DNA of 64,000 nucleotides from Kordia sp. SMS9 (GCF_003352465.1 NZ_CP031153.1:610465-674464); one strand, 5' to 3'. Shown: positions 52,252-62,390, counted from the first letter of the stretch. Numbers and translations are program-made. The notes: a model not told the origin generated them from the letters alone.

Positions 52252-54669
52252 ATGAACATTTCAAAAATCATACTAACCATCTTCATGATGCTTTTATTTC
52301 AAAGCGTTTGGAGTCAGGATAAACGTAAAAAATACAACGCTTCCAGAACAAATGAAGCGCCAAAAATAGATGGAAAGCCTTTTGAAAATGTATGGAATAA
52401 AGCCGTTTCAGGAAGTGATTTTATCATGCTGCAACCGGACAATGGTGCACAAGAAAAAAAAGCACAAAAAAGTATTGTAAAAATTTTATACGACGACAAT
52501 TCTATCTATGTTGCTGCCTATTTATATGATGATAACATAAAAAAAATAGACAAGCAATTTTCGCAACGTGACCAAGTCAATGTACAAACAGACGTATTTT
52601 CTTTTTGGATCAACACCTATAACAATCAAATAGATCAAACACGCTTTTACGTTACTGCCGCAGGTGCTATTGCAGACTCAAAAGCAACCAATGGTTCGGA
52701 AGATTTTAGTTACAATGTTATTTTCGATGGAAAATCGAGTATAGATGAAAATGGTTGGTATGTAGAAATGAAAATTCCGTATCAAGCATTGCGATTTCCG
52801 AAGTCTAAAGTCCAAAATTGGAGCTTCAATGCATTGAGGCGAATTAATTCTCAGAATCAATCGTTCACGTTTAATTTCGTCGATATTACACAAGGAAATG
52901 AAGCACAATATGATGCACAATTATTAGGCATCACAAACATAAATCCTCCTTTTAGATTGAGTCTTTTTCCATATACCAGTATTCAAAGTGTTCAATTTGA
53001 AGGTAAATCTGAAACAGAATTCAATGCAGGATTAGATTTAAAATACGGTATCAGTGATGCATTTACACTAGACGCAACGCTCATTCCCGATTTTGGACAA
53101 GTCGCTTTTGACGAAGTCATCTTAAATTTAGGTCCGTTTGAACAAGCGTTTCAAGAACAACGACCTTTCTTCACGGAAGGTACAGAACTATTTTCCAAAG
53201 GCAATTTATTTTTTTCAAGAAGAATAGGACAAACACCAACACGATTTGGTGAAGTGCAAAGTGAAACCTTAGAAAACGAAATTATAGTTGAAAATCCACA
53301 ACAAGCACAACTGCTCAATGCCGTAAAAGTAACGGGAAGAACCAAAAATAAACTAGGGATCGCTTTTCTAAATGCAGTTACAAAAAAAGCAACGGCAATC
53401 CTAAAAGATACGATCACTAATAGTCAAAGAGAATTCGTCACAGAACCATTAACAAACTATAATCTCATTGTTTTAGACAAGCAATTTGGCGCAAATTCAT
53501 CAGTGTATTTTTCTACTGCAAGTACATTTCGTGGAGGAAGTTTTACAGATGCCAATGTAAGTGCCATCGGTGTGGAGCATTTTGACAAGAAAAACATCTA
53601 CAGATATAAAGCAGATTTCAAAATGAGCAATCGCTTTCGTGAAAGTGATACTGATCAAGGCTATAATTTTGAAGGCAGATGGGATCGAGTGCAAGGCAAA
53701 TGGCGGTATGGTTTTTTGCATAGAAATGTTGGTAAAAATTACAACCCAAACGACTTAGGATTGCAATTTAGAAACAACTTAAACGGCACATATCTTTTCG
53801 GATCTTACAATCAATTTAAGCCGAAAGGAATATTAAACAACTTCAGAGTCAATTACGAAATTGGTCACGAACGCACTAATTCGCCTGGACTTCACAATGC
53901 TACATCATTGTATATCAGTGCTGCTTTTCAAACTAAAAATCTATTAAATTTTGGTGCGTACACTATTGCATCTACGAGAACGTTAGATTTGTTTGAATCG
54001 CGGATTCCTCTACAAGCTGTTCGGTATGCGCCAAGAATTGTATATGGCGGTTATTTTACTACGGATACCCGAAAAAGAATTTCGATCAACGCTGGAGTCA
54101 ACACCGATCAAAGATTCAACGATCCCGAAAACAGATTTGACTTTTTTATAGAACCCTCATTCAGAATCACAGATAAATTTTTCATAAGCTACAACTGGTT
54201 TTGGCAAAAGCGCAATCAGCGGTTAAGTTTTGTCGCGATTGATAATGGAGAATCAATTTTGAGTAGAAGAAATACCCAAACGATTGAAAACTCCATTCAA
54301 GGTGTGTATAATTTTGATACGACTAAATCTATCAATCTACGGTTGCGGAATTTTTGGAGTGCTGCAAAGTTTTCAGACGATTACAAGGTTTTACTTTCAG
54401 ATGGAAACACACAACGATATACTGAAAACAATACGTTCAATCCTAACGCAGATTTTAACATTTGGAACATGGATGTGAGCTTTGTATGGCAATTTGCACC
54501 CGCAAGCAATCTCATTCTATTATATCGCAACAGTCTCTCTAATTTTCAAAGCAACGGCGATATCAATTTTACAGACAGTTTAAATCAATTATTTCAAGAA
54601 TCTATACAACAAACGTTTTCGGTGAGACTCACCTATTTTCTGGACGTTAACAAGATTCTGCCTAAATAA
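52252..54669 (+). CDS. DUF5916 outer-membrane protein with CBM9-like domain
   Basis: 805 residues from ATG 52252, chosen because the signal peptide (ending near SVWSQ) starts there rather than at the in-frame 52234. A CBM9-like domain at about 30-205 (APKIDGKPFENVWNKA, ENGWYVEMKIPYQALRFPK) is followed by a long beta-barrel-like DUF5916 region (about 220-805) with GTELFSKGNLFFSRRIG. Such proteins are common, uncharacterised outer-membrane proteins in Bacteroidota. It comes after the MORN genes on the same strand with a short gap and may share their regulation. Confidence 0.85.
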   Translation: MNISKIILTIFMMLLFQSVWSQDKRKKYNASRTNEAPKIDGKPFENVWNKAVSGSDFIMLQPDNGAQEKKAQKSIVKILYDDNSIYVAAYLYDDNIKKIDKQFSQRDQVNVQTDVFSFWINTYNNQIDQTRFYVTAAGAIADSKATNGSEDFSYNVIFDGKSSIDENGWYVEMKIPYQALRFPKSKVQNWSFNALRRINSQNQSFTFNFVDITQGNEAQYDAQLLGITNINPPFRLSLFPYTSIQSVQFEGKSETEFNAGLDLKYGISDAFTLDATLIPDFGQVAFDEVILNLGPFEQAFQEQRPFFTEGTELFSKGNLFFSRRIGQTPTRFGEVQSETLENEIIVENPQQAQLLNAVKVTGRTKNKLGIAFLNAVTKKATAILKDTITNSQREFVTEPLTNYNLIVLDKQFGANSSVYFSTASTFRGGSFTDANVSAIGVEHFDKKNIYRYKADFKMSNRFRESDTDQGYNFEGRWDRVQGKWRYGFLHRNVGKNYNPNDLGLQFRNNLNGTYLFGSYNQFKPKGILNNFRVNYEIGHERTNSPGLHNATSLYISAAFQTKNLLNFGAYTIASTRTLDLFESRIPLQAVRYAPRIVYGGYFTTDTRKRISINAGVNTDQRFNDPENRFDFFIEPSFRITDKFFISYNWFWQKRNQRLSFVAIDNGESILSRRNTQTIENSIQGVYNFDTTKSINLRLRNFWSAAKFSDDYKVLLSDGNTQRYTENNTFNPNADFNIWNMDVSFVWQFAPASNLILLYRNSLSNFQSNGDINFTDSLNQLFQESIQQTFSVRLTYFLDVNKILPK

Positions 54670-54754
54670 ATGAAGTCAAAACTATACGTTGCGTGTAAAT
54701 TATCCACCTCCAAAAGAAGCAAAAACACAAACAGCATCTTCTCCTAATTTTACC

Positions 54755-54762
54755 TACTTTTG
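54755..54762 (+). promoter_or_regulatory. Promoter -7 box of the LuxE-like gene
   Basis: TACTTTTG matches TAnnTTTG, 18 nt before ATG 54781. It overlaps the upstream in-frame TTG at 54760, showing that the real start is 54781. Confidence 0.6.
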
Positions 54763-54780
54763 CAATACAATTTGCACACA

Positions 54781-55758
54781 ATGGATTCCAATATAATTTT
54801 CAATATACATGACGAAGCTTCTTTTGAAACGGTAGCGTTTCAAACGTTTCAGCATCAATTTGAAAATAATAATGTCTACCGATCTTTTTGCGATTTACTC
54901 TACATTCACCCAAGTGATATTACAAAAATAGAAGACATTCCGTTTTTGCCCATTCAATTCTTTAAATCACACGAAATTGTTTCCAATCGCCAACCGATTC
55001 AAGAAACATTTACCAGTTCTGGAACCACAGGAAGCACGCCGAGCAAACATCACGTGACGGATATTTCTATTTACGAAGAAAGCTATCAAAAAGGCTTTGA
55101 ATATTTCTATGGAAACATTGAAGATTGTATCGTTTTAGCGCTTTTACCGAACTATTTAGAACGAAAAGGCTCATCGTTAGTGTATATGGTAAACGACCTC
55201 ATCAAACGTAGTAAACAGGCTGAAAGCGGTTTTTATTTGCATGATTTAAAAGCGCTTACAGAAAAACTCATTCAACTAGATAACACTGGTAAAAAAGTAT
55301 TGCTCATCGGCGTTTCTTTTGCTTTATTGGATTTGATTGAAACGACACAGTTTCAATTAAAAAATACGATCATCATGGAAACAGGTGGCATGAAAGGTCG
55401 CAGAAAGGAACTAATTCGCACAGAATTGCATCAACAACTTTGTGAAGGTTTTGGTGTTGCGGAAATTCACTCGGAATATGGCATGACCGAATTACTTTCG
55501 CAAGGCTATTCCAAAGGAAATGGCATTTTTAAAACACCGCCGTGGATGAAAATCCTAACGCGCGATCCTGAAGATGCACTCACCATACAAACCAACGGAA
55601 AATCTGGCGGAATCAACGTTATTGATTTGGCAAATATCAACTCCTGTGCGTTCATTGCCACACAAGATTTAGGCAAAGTACATGCAGACAATACGTTTGA
55701 AATCATTGGTCGTTTTGATCATTCAGACATCCGAGGTTGTAATTTAATGGTATTTTAA
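54781..55758 (+). CDS. LuxE-like acyl-protein synthetase/acyltransferase
   Basis: 325 residues from ATG 54781. The glycine/threonine-rich AMP-binding motif TSSGTTGSTPSKH and a distal EYGMTELLSQGY match the LuxE/acyl-adenylate fold. In luminous bacteria LuxE activates fatty acids for luciferase; here there are no lux genes, so it more likely activates some acyl group for lipid or surface modification. It faces the tyrS gene in convergent orientation, stops 36 nt apart. Confidence 0.83.
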   Translation: MDSNIIFNIHDEASFETVAFQTFQHQFENNNVYRSFCDLLYIHPSDITKIEDIPFLPIQFFKSHEIVSNRQPIQETFTSSGTTGSTPSKHHVTDISIYEESYQKGFEYFYGNIEDCIVLALLPNYLERKGSSLVYMVNDLIKRSKQAESGFYLHDLKALTEKLIQLDNTGKKVLLIGVSFALLDLIETTQFQLKNTIIMETGGMKGRRKELIRTELHQQLCEGFGVAEIHSEYGMTELLSQGYSKGNGIFKTPPWMKILTRDPEDALTIQTNGKSGGINVIDLANINSCAFIATQDLGKVHADNTFEIIGRFDHSDIRGCNLMVF

Positions 55759-55794
55759 CACCATCAATCTGAAAGGCAAAACCAATCCAAAAGC

Positions 55795-57093
55795 CTATTT
55801 AACTATCAACAAAAAATTCTTCTTCTTTCCACGTTGAATGGTCACAAACTTATCATTAATCAAATCGTCTGTCGTGATTTTATAATCTTCTTTCACTTTC
55901 GTTTTATTCACCGCCACAGAATTTTCTTTTAACGCTCTACGCGCATCTCCGTTAGAGTTTAAAAAGTTGGTTTTTGCAGCTAACGCCGCAATCATATCCA
56001 ACCCTGCTTCAATATCCACACGATCAATTTCTGCTTGCGGTACACCTTCAAAAACATCCAATAAAGTTTGTTCATCCAATTGCTTTAAATCTTCCGAAGT
56101 CGATTTTCCAAAGAGAATTTGTGTCGCTTTCAACGCTTTTTCCAACGCTTCTGCTCCGTGCACCAAAGTAGTTACTTCTGCTGCCAAACGTTTTTGCAAT
56201 ACACGTGTATGCGGTGCTTCTTGGTGTTCTGCAATCAAAGATTTCACGGTTTCTTCCTCCAAAAAGGTAAAGATTTTAATATACTTTTCTGCATCTGCAT
56301 CCGAAGCGTTCAACCAAAATTGGTAAAAGCGGTATACCGACGTTTTATCAGCATCTAACCAGATATTTCCACCAGCCGTTTTTCCAAACTTAGAACCGTC
56401 CGCTTTTGTAATTAACGGACAGGTCATTGCGTATGCTTTTGCAGCTTCATCGTTCATTCTGCGCACCAATTCGGTTCCTGTTGTAATATTTCCCCATTGA
56501 TCCGATCCGCCCATTTGCAACAAACAATTGTGTTCTTTATGTAAATGGTAAAAATCGTATCCTTGAATCAATTGGTAGGTAAACTCCGTAAACGACATAC
56601 CAGCACCTTCACTGGAAACACGTTTCTTTACCGAATCTTTCGCCATCATGTAGTTGACTGTAATTCGTTTTCCAACATCACGCGCAAAGTCGATAAAAGA
56701 AAAATTCTTCATCCAATCGTAATTGTTTACTAAAATTGGCGCGTTTTCTTCGTTCGAATTAAAATCTAAAAAGCGAGACAATACACGTTTAATTCCCGCT
56801 ACATTGTGATTCAAAATATCTTCTGTTAGCAAATTACGTTCGTCCGACTTTCCTGATGGATCACCAATCATTCCTGTAGCACCACCAACCAAAGCAATTG
56901 GCTTGTGTCCCGCTTTATACAAATGCATCAACAAGATAATAGGCACCAAACTTCCAATATGTAACGAATCGGCTGTAGGATCAAATCCCACATACGCAGT
57001 CGTCATTTCTTTGTTCAGTTGTTCTTCGGTTCCTGGCATGATATCGTGTATCATTCCTCTCCAACGTAATTCTGCTACTAAATTGCTATTCAT
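55795..57093 (-). CDS. tyrS: Tyrosyl-tRNA synthetase
   Basis: 432 residues from ATG 57093; an in-frame upstream ATG at 57120 would overlap the promoter box, so it is rejected. Class I signatures are HIGS (45-48, in ADSLHIGSL) and KFGKT (235-239) in place of KMSKS, plus a C-terminal S4 domain ([14 protein letters not shown]...). It charges tRNA-Tyr with tyrosine in the cytoplasm. It is divergent from the SDR gene. Confidence 0.95.
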   Translation of the reverse strand: MNSNLVAELRWRGMIHDIMPGTEEQLNKEMTTAYVGFDPTADSLHIGSLVPIILLMHLYKAGHKPIALVGGATGMIGDPSGKSDERNLLTEDILNHNVAGIKRVLSRFLDFNSNEENAPILVNNYDWMKNFSFIDFARDVGKRITVNYMMAKDSVKKRVSSEGAGMSFTEFTYQLIQGYDFYHLHKEHNCLLQMGGSDQWGNITTGTELVRRMNDEAAKAYAMTCPLITKADGSKFGKTAGGNIWLDADKTSVYRFYQFWLNASDADAEKYIKIFTFLEEETVKSLIAEHQEAPHTRVLQKRLAAEVTTLVHGAEALEKALKATQILFGKSTSEDLKQLDEQTLLDVFEGVPQAEIDRVDIEAGLDMIAALAAKTNFLNSNGDARRALKENSVAVNKTKVKEDYKITTDDLINDKFVTIQRGKKKNFLLIVK

Positions 57094-57117
57094 CTGTATA
57101 TTCTTTTTAAAGCTTCG

Positions 57118-57125
57118 CAAAGATA
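57118..57125 (-). promoter_or_regulatory. Promoter -7 box of tyrS
   Basis: TATCTTTG on the minus strand, 24 nt before the tyrS ATG; matches TAnnTTTG and decides the start. Confidence 0.6.
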
Positions 57126-57159
57126 TAAAAGTGAAAAGAAAAAAGTTTATTTTAGTAGC

Positions 57160-58170
57160 ATGATATTAGTCACAGGAGGAACTGGATTGGTTGGTGCGCA
57201 TTTATTAGCACATTTAGCACAGACAGAAACGCGTATTAAAGCCATTTATAGAACATTGGAAAAGCTAGAAGCTGTAAAAACGGTTTTTGGGTATTATTTT
57301 GAAGATGTTCCTTATTTTTTTGATAAGATTGAATGGCATAAAGCCGATGTGACGGATGTGCCTTCGCTAGAAGAAGTATTTCCCAACATTACGCACGTAT
57401 ATCATGTAGCCGCACTCGTTTCTTTTGATCCGAAATTGTTTGAAGATTTGCGCAAAATAAATATTGAAGGCACAGCAAACATGGTGAATTTGTCCATTGC
57501 GTACAGTGTGAAAAAATTCTGCTTTGTCAGTTCCATTGCAGCAATTGGCGAAACGGAACACCCAGAAATTCCGATTACGGAAGATACACATTGGAATCCC
57601 GAAGCAGACAATAATGTGTATGCGATTTCGAAATACGGTTCTGAAATGGAAGTTTGGCGCGGTTCGCAAGAAGGGTTGGACATTGTCATTGTAAATCCTG
57701 CCATTATTTTAGGTGCTGGATTTTGGCGCGGCGGCGGAAGTGGCTCGTTGTTTCGTAAAATTGACAAAGGCTTAAAATATTACTCCAACGGAATTTTAAG
57801 TTATGTAGATGTGGTCGATGTCGTTTCTGTAATGATTCAACTGATGGAAAGCGATATAAAAAACGAACGTTTTATTTTAGTTGCTGAAAACTGGACGGTT
57901 GAAAAATTTACAAAAACTACGGCAAAAGCATTGAACGTACAACCACCAACAAAAGCAGCGAGTTCCTTTTTATTAGGAATTGCTTGGCGATTGGATTGGT
58001 GGCAACAATTCTTCACAGGAAAACACCGAAAATTAACGCGATTGATGGCAAAATCCATTCAGTCACAAATGGTGTACGACAGTAGCAAAGTTACAAAGCA
58101 ATTGAATTTTACCTTTACACCCATGCAGGAAACGATTGATCGTGTGAGTAAACGTTATAAAAATCGGTAG
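57160..58170 (+). CDS. NAD(P)-dependent epimerase/dehydratase (extended SDR)
   Basis: 336 residues. The N-terminal Rossmann motif [12 protein letters not shown] binds the nucleotide, and the catalytic Tyr/Lys are in [10 protein letters not shown] substrate-binding C-terminal region follows ([16 protein letters not shown]). It is an extended SDR with unknown sugar or lipid substrate, and is located near polyprenol-phosphate mannose synthase. It is monocistronic and convergent with the DUF4296 gene, stops 40 nt apart. Confidence 0.85.
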   Translation: MILVTGGTGLVGAHLLAHLAQTETRIKAIYRTLEKLEAVKTVFGYYFEDVPYFFDKIEWHKADVTDVPSLEEVFPNITHVYHVAALVSFDPKLFEDLRKINIEGTANMVNLSIAYSVKKFCFVSSIAAIGETEHPEIPITEDTHWNPEADNNVYAISKYGSEMEVWRGSQEGLDIVIVNPAIILGAGFWRGGGSGSLFRKIDKGLKYYSNGILSYVDVVDVVSVMIQLMESDIKNERFILVAENWTVEKFTKTTAKALNVQPPTKAASSFLLGIAWRLDWWQQFFTGKHRKLTRLMAKSIQSQMVYDSSKVTKQLNFTFTPMQETIDRVSKRYKNR

Positions 58171-58209
58171 TAATATTATATTTATTTGATGATTAAAAGG
58201 TAAACATGA

Positions 58210-58695
58210 CTAACCATCACTATTTTCCTTTTGTACATTTTGAGGCTTCTTTTTTTGTGGTTTCCCTTTGTTGCTAAGCGTCGTATCTATCTTTTTCATG
58301 CGTGCTTGCTTCTTGGCTTCTGAGATAGAATCTCTACGTTTTTGCTCAATTTCTAGCTGTTCTCCTACTTCTTTTCGCTCTTTGGTGAGTCGCGCTTGTA
58401 CAATTCCGTATATCTCACTGTATATTTCCGGATTTGCCGCATAATAGTTATTACTACTTTTAAATTGCAAACTATCCGTTTTGTGCTTTTCGTACAAATA
58501 CATGTCCAAATGCATAAAACCATCATCGAGTTTCGATTTGTTCACACCTTTGATAGAATTGACCAAAGTAATGTCGTATAAAATCGCCGCCATCGTCTCT
58601 TTTGACAATAAATCATCTGGCTTTGGAATGGCTTCGTTTTTACAAGAAGCTATCGTAAGTACAAGTATTAATAAACAAGCTATATATTTTTTCAT
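58210..58695 (-). CDS. DUF4296 lipoprotein
   Basis: 161 residues with a lipobox at Cys18 (LTIASCKNE). The signature PDDLLSKETMAAILYDI identifies the DUF4296 family, a Bacteroidota lipoprotein of unknown role. The C-terminus is a lysine/glutamine-rich coiled coil. Its start overlaps the dihydroorotase stop by 4 nt, so it is last in the operon with mannose synthase and dihydroorotase. Confidence 0.85.
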   Translation of the reverse strand: MKKYIACLLILVLTIASCKNEAIPKPDDLLSKETMAAILYDITLVNSIKGVNKSKLDDGFMHLDMYLYEKHKTDSLQFKSSNNYYAANPEIYSEIYGIVQARLTKERKEVGEQLEIEQKRRDSISEAKKQARMKKIDTTLSNKGKPQKKKPQNVQKENSDG

Positions 58696-60026
58696 CTGTT
58701 GAATTCTAATTGTTTTACATGACGTTTTTCTGAAAACGTTCCTTCATGATAGGCTAAATTGCCATTTAAAAATGTATGTGTCACGGTAGAATCTAAGGTT
58801 GTGCCTTCAAATGGCGACCAACCGCATTTGTACAATACATTGTCTCTAGAAACAGTGTATGATTTTTCCAAATCCACCACGACTAAATCTGCATAAAAAC
58901 CTTCTTTTATAAAACCTCTGTCTTTTACTTGAAACAAACGCGCGGGATTGTGACACATTTTTTGGACAATTTTTTCCAACGAAATTTTTCCTTGTTTGTG
59001 TGCTTGAATCATCGCGTTTAACGCATGTTGCACCAACGGTCCACCAGAAGGTGCACTTGTGTATGGATTGTTTTTTTCTTCCAATGTATGTGGCGCATGA
59101 TCAGTAGCAATGACATCAATTCTATCGTCCAATAACGCTTCCCACAATTGCTCTCTGTCATTCGCTGTTTTTACCGCAGGATTCCACTTGATGTGTGTTC
59201 CTTTTTCTTTGTAATTTTCATCTGAAAACCACAAATGGTGAATACACACTTCCGCCGTGATTTTCTTTTCTTCTAACGGAATGGAATTGTCAAACAAATG
59301 GGTTTCTTTTCCTGTAGACAGATGAAAAACATGTAAGCGAGCGCCCGTTTTCTTCGCTAAAGCAATCGCTCTGGAAGACGATAAATAACACGCTTCTTCA
59401 CTGCGAATGATCGGGTGAAATTCGATTGGAATATCATCTCCGTATTTCTCTTTGTATTCGGCCAAATTCTTTCGGATCGTTCCTTCATCTTCACAATGCA
59501 CCGAAATCACCATATCTGTACTTGAAAATATTTTTTCTAAAACGGCTTCATCATCCACCAGCATATTTCCTGTAGAAGACCCTAAAAATAGTTTCAATCC
59601 CGCCACTTGCGTGGTGTCCACTTTCATGATTTCTTCTAAATTATCATTCGTTCCACCAAACATAAACGAATAATTGGCAAAAGAAGTTTCTTTCGCAATG
59701 TCCAATTTTTCTTGAAGCTTCTCAATCGTCGTTGTTTGCGGATTCGTATTTGGCATTTCTACAAAAGACGTAATTCCGCCCGCGATGGCAGCACGCGATT
59801 CTGTAGCAATATTCGCTTTATGTGTCAATCCAGGTTCTCTAAAATGCACTTGATCATCAATGACGCCAGGAAATACGTATTTTCCAGCAATATCAATCAC
59901 TTCGGCACTTTCGTCAGAAAGATTCGTTCCGATGTTTGCGATGCGTTCGCCTTCGATTAAAATATCGGCCGTTTTCACTTCGACTTCACTTACTATTTGT
60001 GCGTTTTTGAGTAATATTTTATGCAT
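58692..60026 (-). CDS. pyrC: Dihydroorotase
   Basis: 444 residues, a class I dihydroorotase. Metal-site motifs are present: PGVIDDQVHFREPG, SVHCEDE, LHVFHLSTGKE and the catalytic ATDHAPHT. The first His of the usual DxHxH is Gln59, so one canonical metal ligand is missing; I recall this form as frequent in Bacteroidota enzymes. It closes carbamoyl aspartate to dihydroorotate in pyrimidine synthesis. It overlaps the upstream mannose synthase gene by 8 nt and the DUF4296 gene by 4 nt. Confidence 0.88.
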   Translation of the reverse strand: MHKILLKNAQIVSEVEVKTADILIEGERIANIGTNLSDESAEVIDIAGKYVFPGVIDDQVHFREPGLTHKANIATESRAAIAGGITSFVEMPNTNPQTTTIEKLQEKLDIAKETSFANYSFMFGGTNDNLEEIMKVDTTQVAGLKLFLGSSTGNMLVDDEAVLEKIFSSTDMVISVHCEDEGTIRKNLAEYKEKYGDDIPIEFHPIIRSEEACYLSSSRAIALAKKTGARLHVFHLSTGKETHLFDNSIPLEEKKITAEVCIHHLWFSDENYKEKGTHIKWNPAVKTANDREQLWEALLDDRIDVIATDHAPHTLEEKNNPYTSAPSGGPLVQHALNAMIQAHKQGKISLEKIVQKMCHNPARLFQVKDRGFIKEGFYADLVVVDLEKSYTVSRDNVLYKCGWSPFEGTTLDSTVTHTFLNGNLAYHEGTFSEKRHVKQLEFNR

Positions 60027-60756
60027 GAGGTTTGGTTTTGGTAAACATACTTCTAATTTTCATTTTGATAATTCCGAACACAGCTTCCGAAAATATGGAA
60101 CTGTCCATTTTAGATTTCCCTTTGGTTCTATCCGTAAAAATAACGGAAACTTCTTTGATTTTGAAACCGAGTTTCCACGCTTTGAATTTTAATTCAATCT
60201 GAAACGCGTATCCCACAAAGCGAATCGTTTCCAAACCAATCGTTTCCAAAACTTTTCTGCGGTAACAAATAAATCCTGCTGTGGTATCATGAATGGGAAT
60301 TCCTGTGATGAACCGCACATATTTTGACGCAAAATACGACATCAACACCCGATTCATTGGCCAATTGACCACATTCACACCTTTTACATACCGCGAACCG
60401 ATTGCGACATCAAAACCATCCTCTTGGCAAGCGGCTAACAATCGAACTAAATCTTCAGGATTGTGTGAAAAATCAGCATCCATCTCAAAAATATATTCAT
60501 AATCGCGCGCCAACACCCAACGAAAACCGTGAATATAGGCAGTTCCTAAGCCTGTTTTGGCTTCTCGTACTTCTAAAAACAGTCGTTCAGGGTATTTTTC
60601 CTGTAATTCAATGACTTTTTGGTGGGTTCCGTCAGGGGAATTATCGTCCACAACTAACACATGAAACGCCTTTTCTTGCGCAAAAACTGCGTCAATGATG
60701 GCTTCAATATTTTCAATTTCGTTATACGTTGGTATGACTACAATTGCGTCGGACAT
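60019..60756 (-). CDS. Polyprenol-phosphate mannose synthase-like GT2
   Basis: 245 residues forming a single GT2 domain with no membrane helix, like archaeal and eukaryotic DPM1. Motifs DDNSPDGT (37-44) and DAD (93-95) hold the metal and nucleotide; a conserved GSRYVKG follows. It charges polyprenyl phosphate with mannose (or another sugar) on the cytoplasmic face. It starts the operon with dihydroorotase and DUF4296. The glycosyltransferases at 1-3221 could use its product, but they lie 57 kb away and this is inference. Confidence 0.88.
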   Translation of the reverse strand: MSDAIVVIPTYNEIENIEAIIDAVFAQEKAFHVLVVDDNSPDGTHQKVIELQEKYPERLFLEVREAKTGLGTAYIHGFRWVLARDYEYIFEMDADFSHNPEDLVRLLAACQEDGFDVAIGSRYVKGVNVVNWPMNRVLMSYFASKYVRFITGIPIHDTTAGFICYRRKVLETIGLETIRFVGYAFQIELKFKAWKLGFKIKEVSVIFTDRTKGKSKMDSSIFSEAVFGIIKMKIRSMFTKTKPHA

Positions 60757-60775
60757 TTTCTAAAATTACGGCAAA

Positions 60776-60783
60776 CAAAAGTA
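60776..60783 (-). promoter_or_regulatory. Promoter -7 box of the mannose synthase operon
   Basis: TACTTTTG on the minus strand, 19 nt before the start; matches TAnnTTTG. Confidence 0.5.
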
Positions 60784-60867
60784 CACAAATTATGGGTTTT
60801 GCAGCGAGTGATGGTATTTTGTGCTAAATTTTTATGTATTATTTAACATACTTTCTACTTTTACCAA

Positions 60868-61527
60868 ATGATTACTACTATTGAACGCAGCATCATTTCT
60901 AAAGATTGGCTCACCTTGTTGTTTGTAACGACATTTTGTTTGCTAGTGGTAACGCGTTTGGTGTTTCAAAAGAAGTTTACGCTCTTTTTAGGATTTCTGT
61001 TTTCGAATAAATACCAAAGCCAAGCCATTGCCAAACAGGAAAGTATCATCAACGGATTTACCTCACTCCTTTTTTGTGTGCAAGTCATTTCGTTTTCCAT
61101 TTTTGGATACATTGCGGTTACTTTTTTTCGTCCGTATTTGGCAAATGCGCCGTTTTTGTTTGTAAAAATCAGTTCGTTCATGGTATTTTTTATTGTGATC
61201 CGATATATTTTGGAAAAAATTATGGCGGTTATTTTAGATATTGAACTGTATATAAATGCCTATAATTTTCATAAAATCAACGCGCGAAATCTTTTTGGTT
61301 TGCTCTTGATTCCCATCAACTTAGTACTTGTTTACTATGATTATCAGCATAATATTGTATTTTTCTCAGTAATTTGTGTCTTTGTATCCTATAATCTTAT
61401 CGTATTATTTCTTCTACTAAAGAATTATCAAAAATTGATTATCAACAAGTTGTTTTATTTTATTTTGTATCTTTGCGCACTTGAAATTGCCCCTTATTTA
61501 GTTATCTATAAATTATTAATTGAATAA
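60868..61527 (+). CDS. DUF4271 membrane protein
   Basis: 219 residues with about six membrane helices and no large soluble domain. It resembles DUF4271, a Bacteroidota family found next to hemD, which is the arrangement here. Role unknown. A promoter-like box for hemD lies inside its 3' end (61468). Confidence 0.78.
   Translation: MITTIERSIISKDWLTLLFVTTFCLLVVTRLVFQKKFTLFLGFLFSNKYQSQAIAKQESIINGFTSLLFCVQVISFSIFGYIAVTFFRPYLANAPFLFVKISSFMVFFIVIRYILEKIMAVILDIELYINAYNFHKINARNLFGLLLIPINLVLVYYDYQHNIVFFSVICVFVSYNLIVLFLLLKNYQKLIINKLFYFILYLCALEIAPYLVIYKLLIE
61450..61475 (+). promoter_or_regulatory. Internal promoter candidate for hemD
   Basis: TTG (61450-61452), 15-nt spacer, TATCTTTG (61468-61475), inside the end of the DUF4271 gene. 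The spacer is slightly short. Confidence 0.4.
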
Positions 61528-61550
61528 CGCGACAAATAAAATACAGGTTT

Positions 61551-62297
61551 ATGAAAGTAAAAACCATTTTAGTTTCTCAACCGGAACCAAAAATTGAGAA
61601 CTCACCTTACTCGAGGCTTATTGATAAGCAAAAAGTGAAAATTGATTTTAGGCCGTTCATACACGTTGAAGGTGTAAGTGCAAGAGATGTACGTCATCAA
61701 AAGATAGATTTGACAAAGTTTACAGCTATCATTTTAACAAGTAGAAATGCTGTAGATCATTTTTTTAGAGTAGCTGAAGAAATGCGCTTCAAAGTGCCTG
61801 ACACCATGAAATATTTCTGCCAGTCAGAAGCAGTAGCTTACTATTTACAGAAATATGTAGTGTACAGAAAGCGTAAAATTTATGTTGGAAAACGCACGTT
61901 TAAAGAATTGTCTCCACTAGTTAAAAAGTATAAGGACGAATCATTTTTATTACCATCATCGGATGCGTTAAAACCCACAGTTCCAGAAATTTTGAATTCG
62001 TTGAATATTACTTGGGAACGCGGAATTTTTTACAAAACCGTAGTAAGCGACTTGTCTGACTTGCGTGATGTGTATTATGACATTTTAGTGTTCTTTAGTC
62101 CATCTGGAATCAAGTCTTTATTGGCAAACTTCCCTGATTTTGAACAAAATGACACACGCATTGCTGTTTTTGGAAATACAACCGTAAAAGCAACGACAGA
62201 AGCAGGATTGAGAGTTGATATTAAAGCACCAACGCCAGAAACTCCATCCATGACGATGGCATTGGCAAAATACATTGACGAAGTGAATAAGAAATAA
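61551..62297 (+). CDS. hemD: Uroporphyrinogen-III synthase
   Basis: 248 residues. The overall two-lobe pattern with LTSRNAVDHFF in the first lobe and DILVFFSPSGIKSLL and AVFGNTTVKATTEAGL in the second matches HemD, which closes the tetrapyrrole ring in heme biosynthesis. Sequence conservation in this family is low, so the call rests on these motifs and on the DUF4271 neighbour. It is followed by a strong bidirectional terminator. Confidence 0.82.
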   Translation: MKVKTILVSQPEPKIENSPYSRLIDKQKVKIDFRPFIHVEGVSARDVRHQKIDLTKFTAIILTSRNAVDHFFRVAEEMRFKVPDTMKYFCQSEAVAYYLQKYVVYRKRKIYVGKRTFKELSPLVKKYKDESFLLPSSDALKPTVPEILNSLNITWERGIFYKTVVSDLSDLRDVYYDILVFFSPSGIKSLLANFPDFEQNDTRIAVFGNTTVKATTEAGLRVDIKAPTPETPSMTMALAKYIDEVNKK

Positions 62298-62317
62298 TTA
62301 CTTTACTATACAATATT

Positions 62318-62354
62318 AAAAAAGCGTATATCCATTACAGATATACGCTTTTTT
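62318..62354. terminator. Bidirectional intrinsic terminator between hemD and pckA
   Basis: GCGTATATC (62324-62332) pairs with GATATACGC (62340-62348) around a 7-nt loop, with six As before and six Ts after, so it can serve both convergent genes. Confidence 0.9.
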
Positions 62355-62390
62355 GTTTTTGGGTTGGTTGTGATATTATATATAAGTCTG

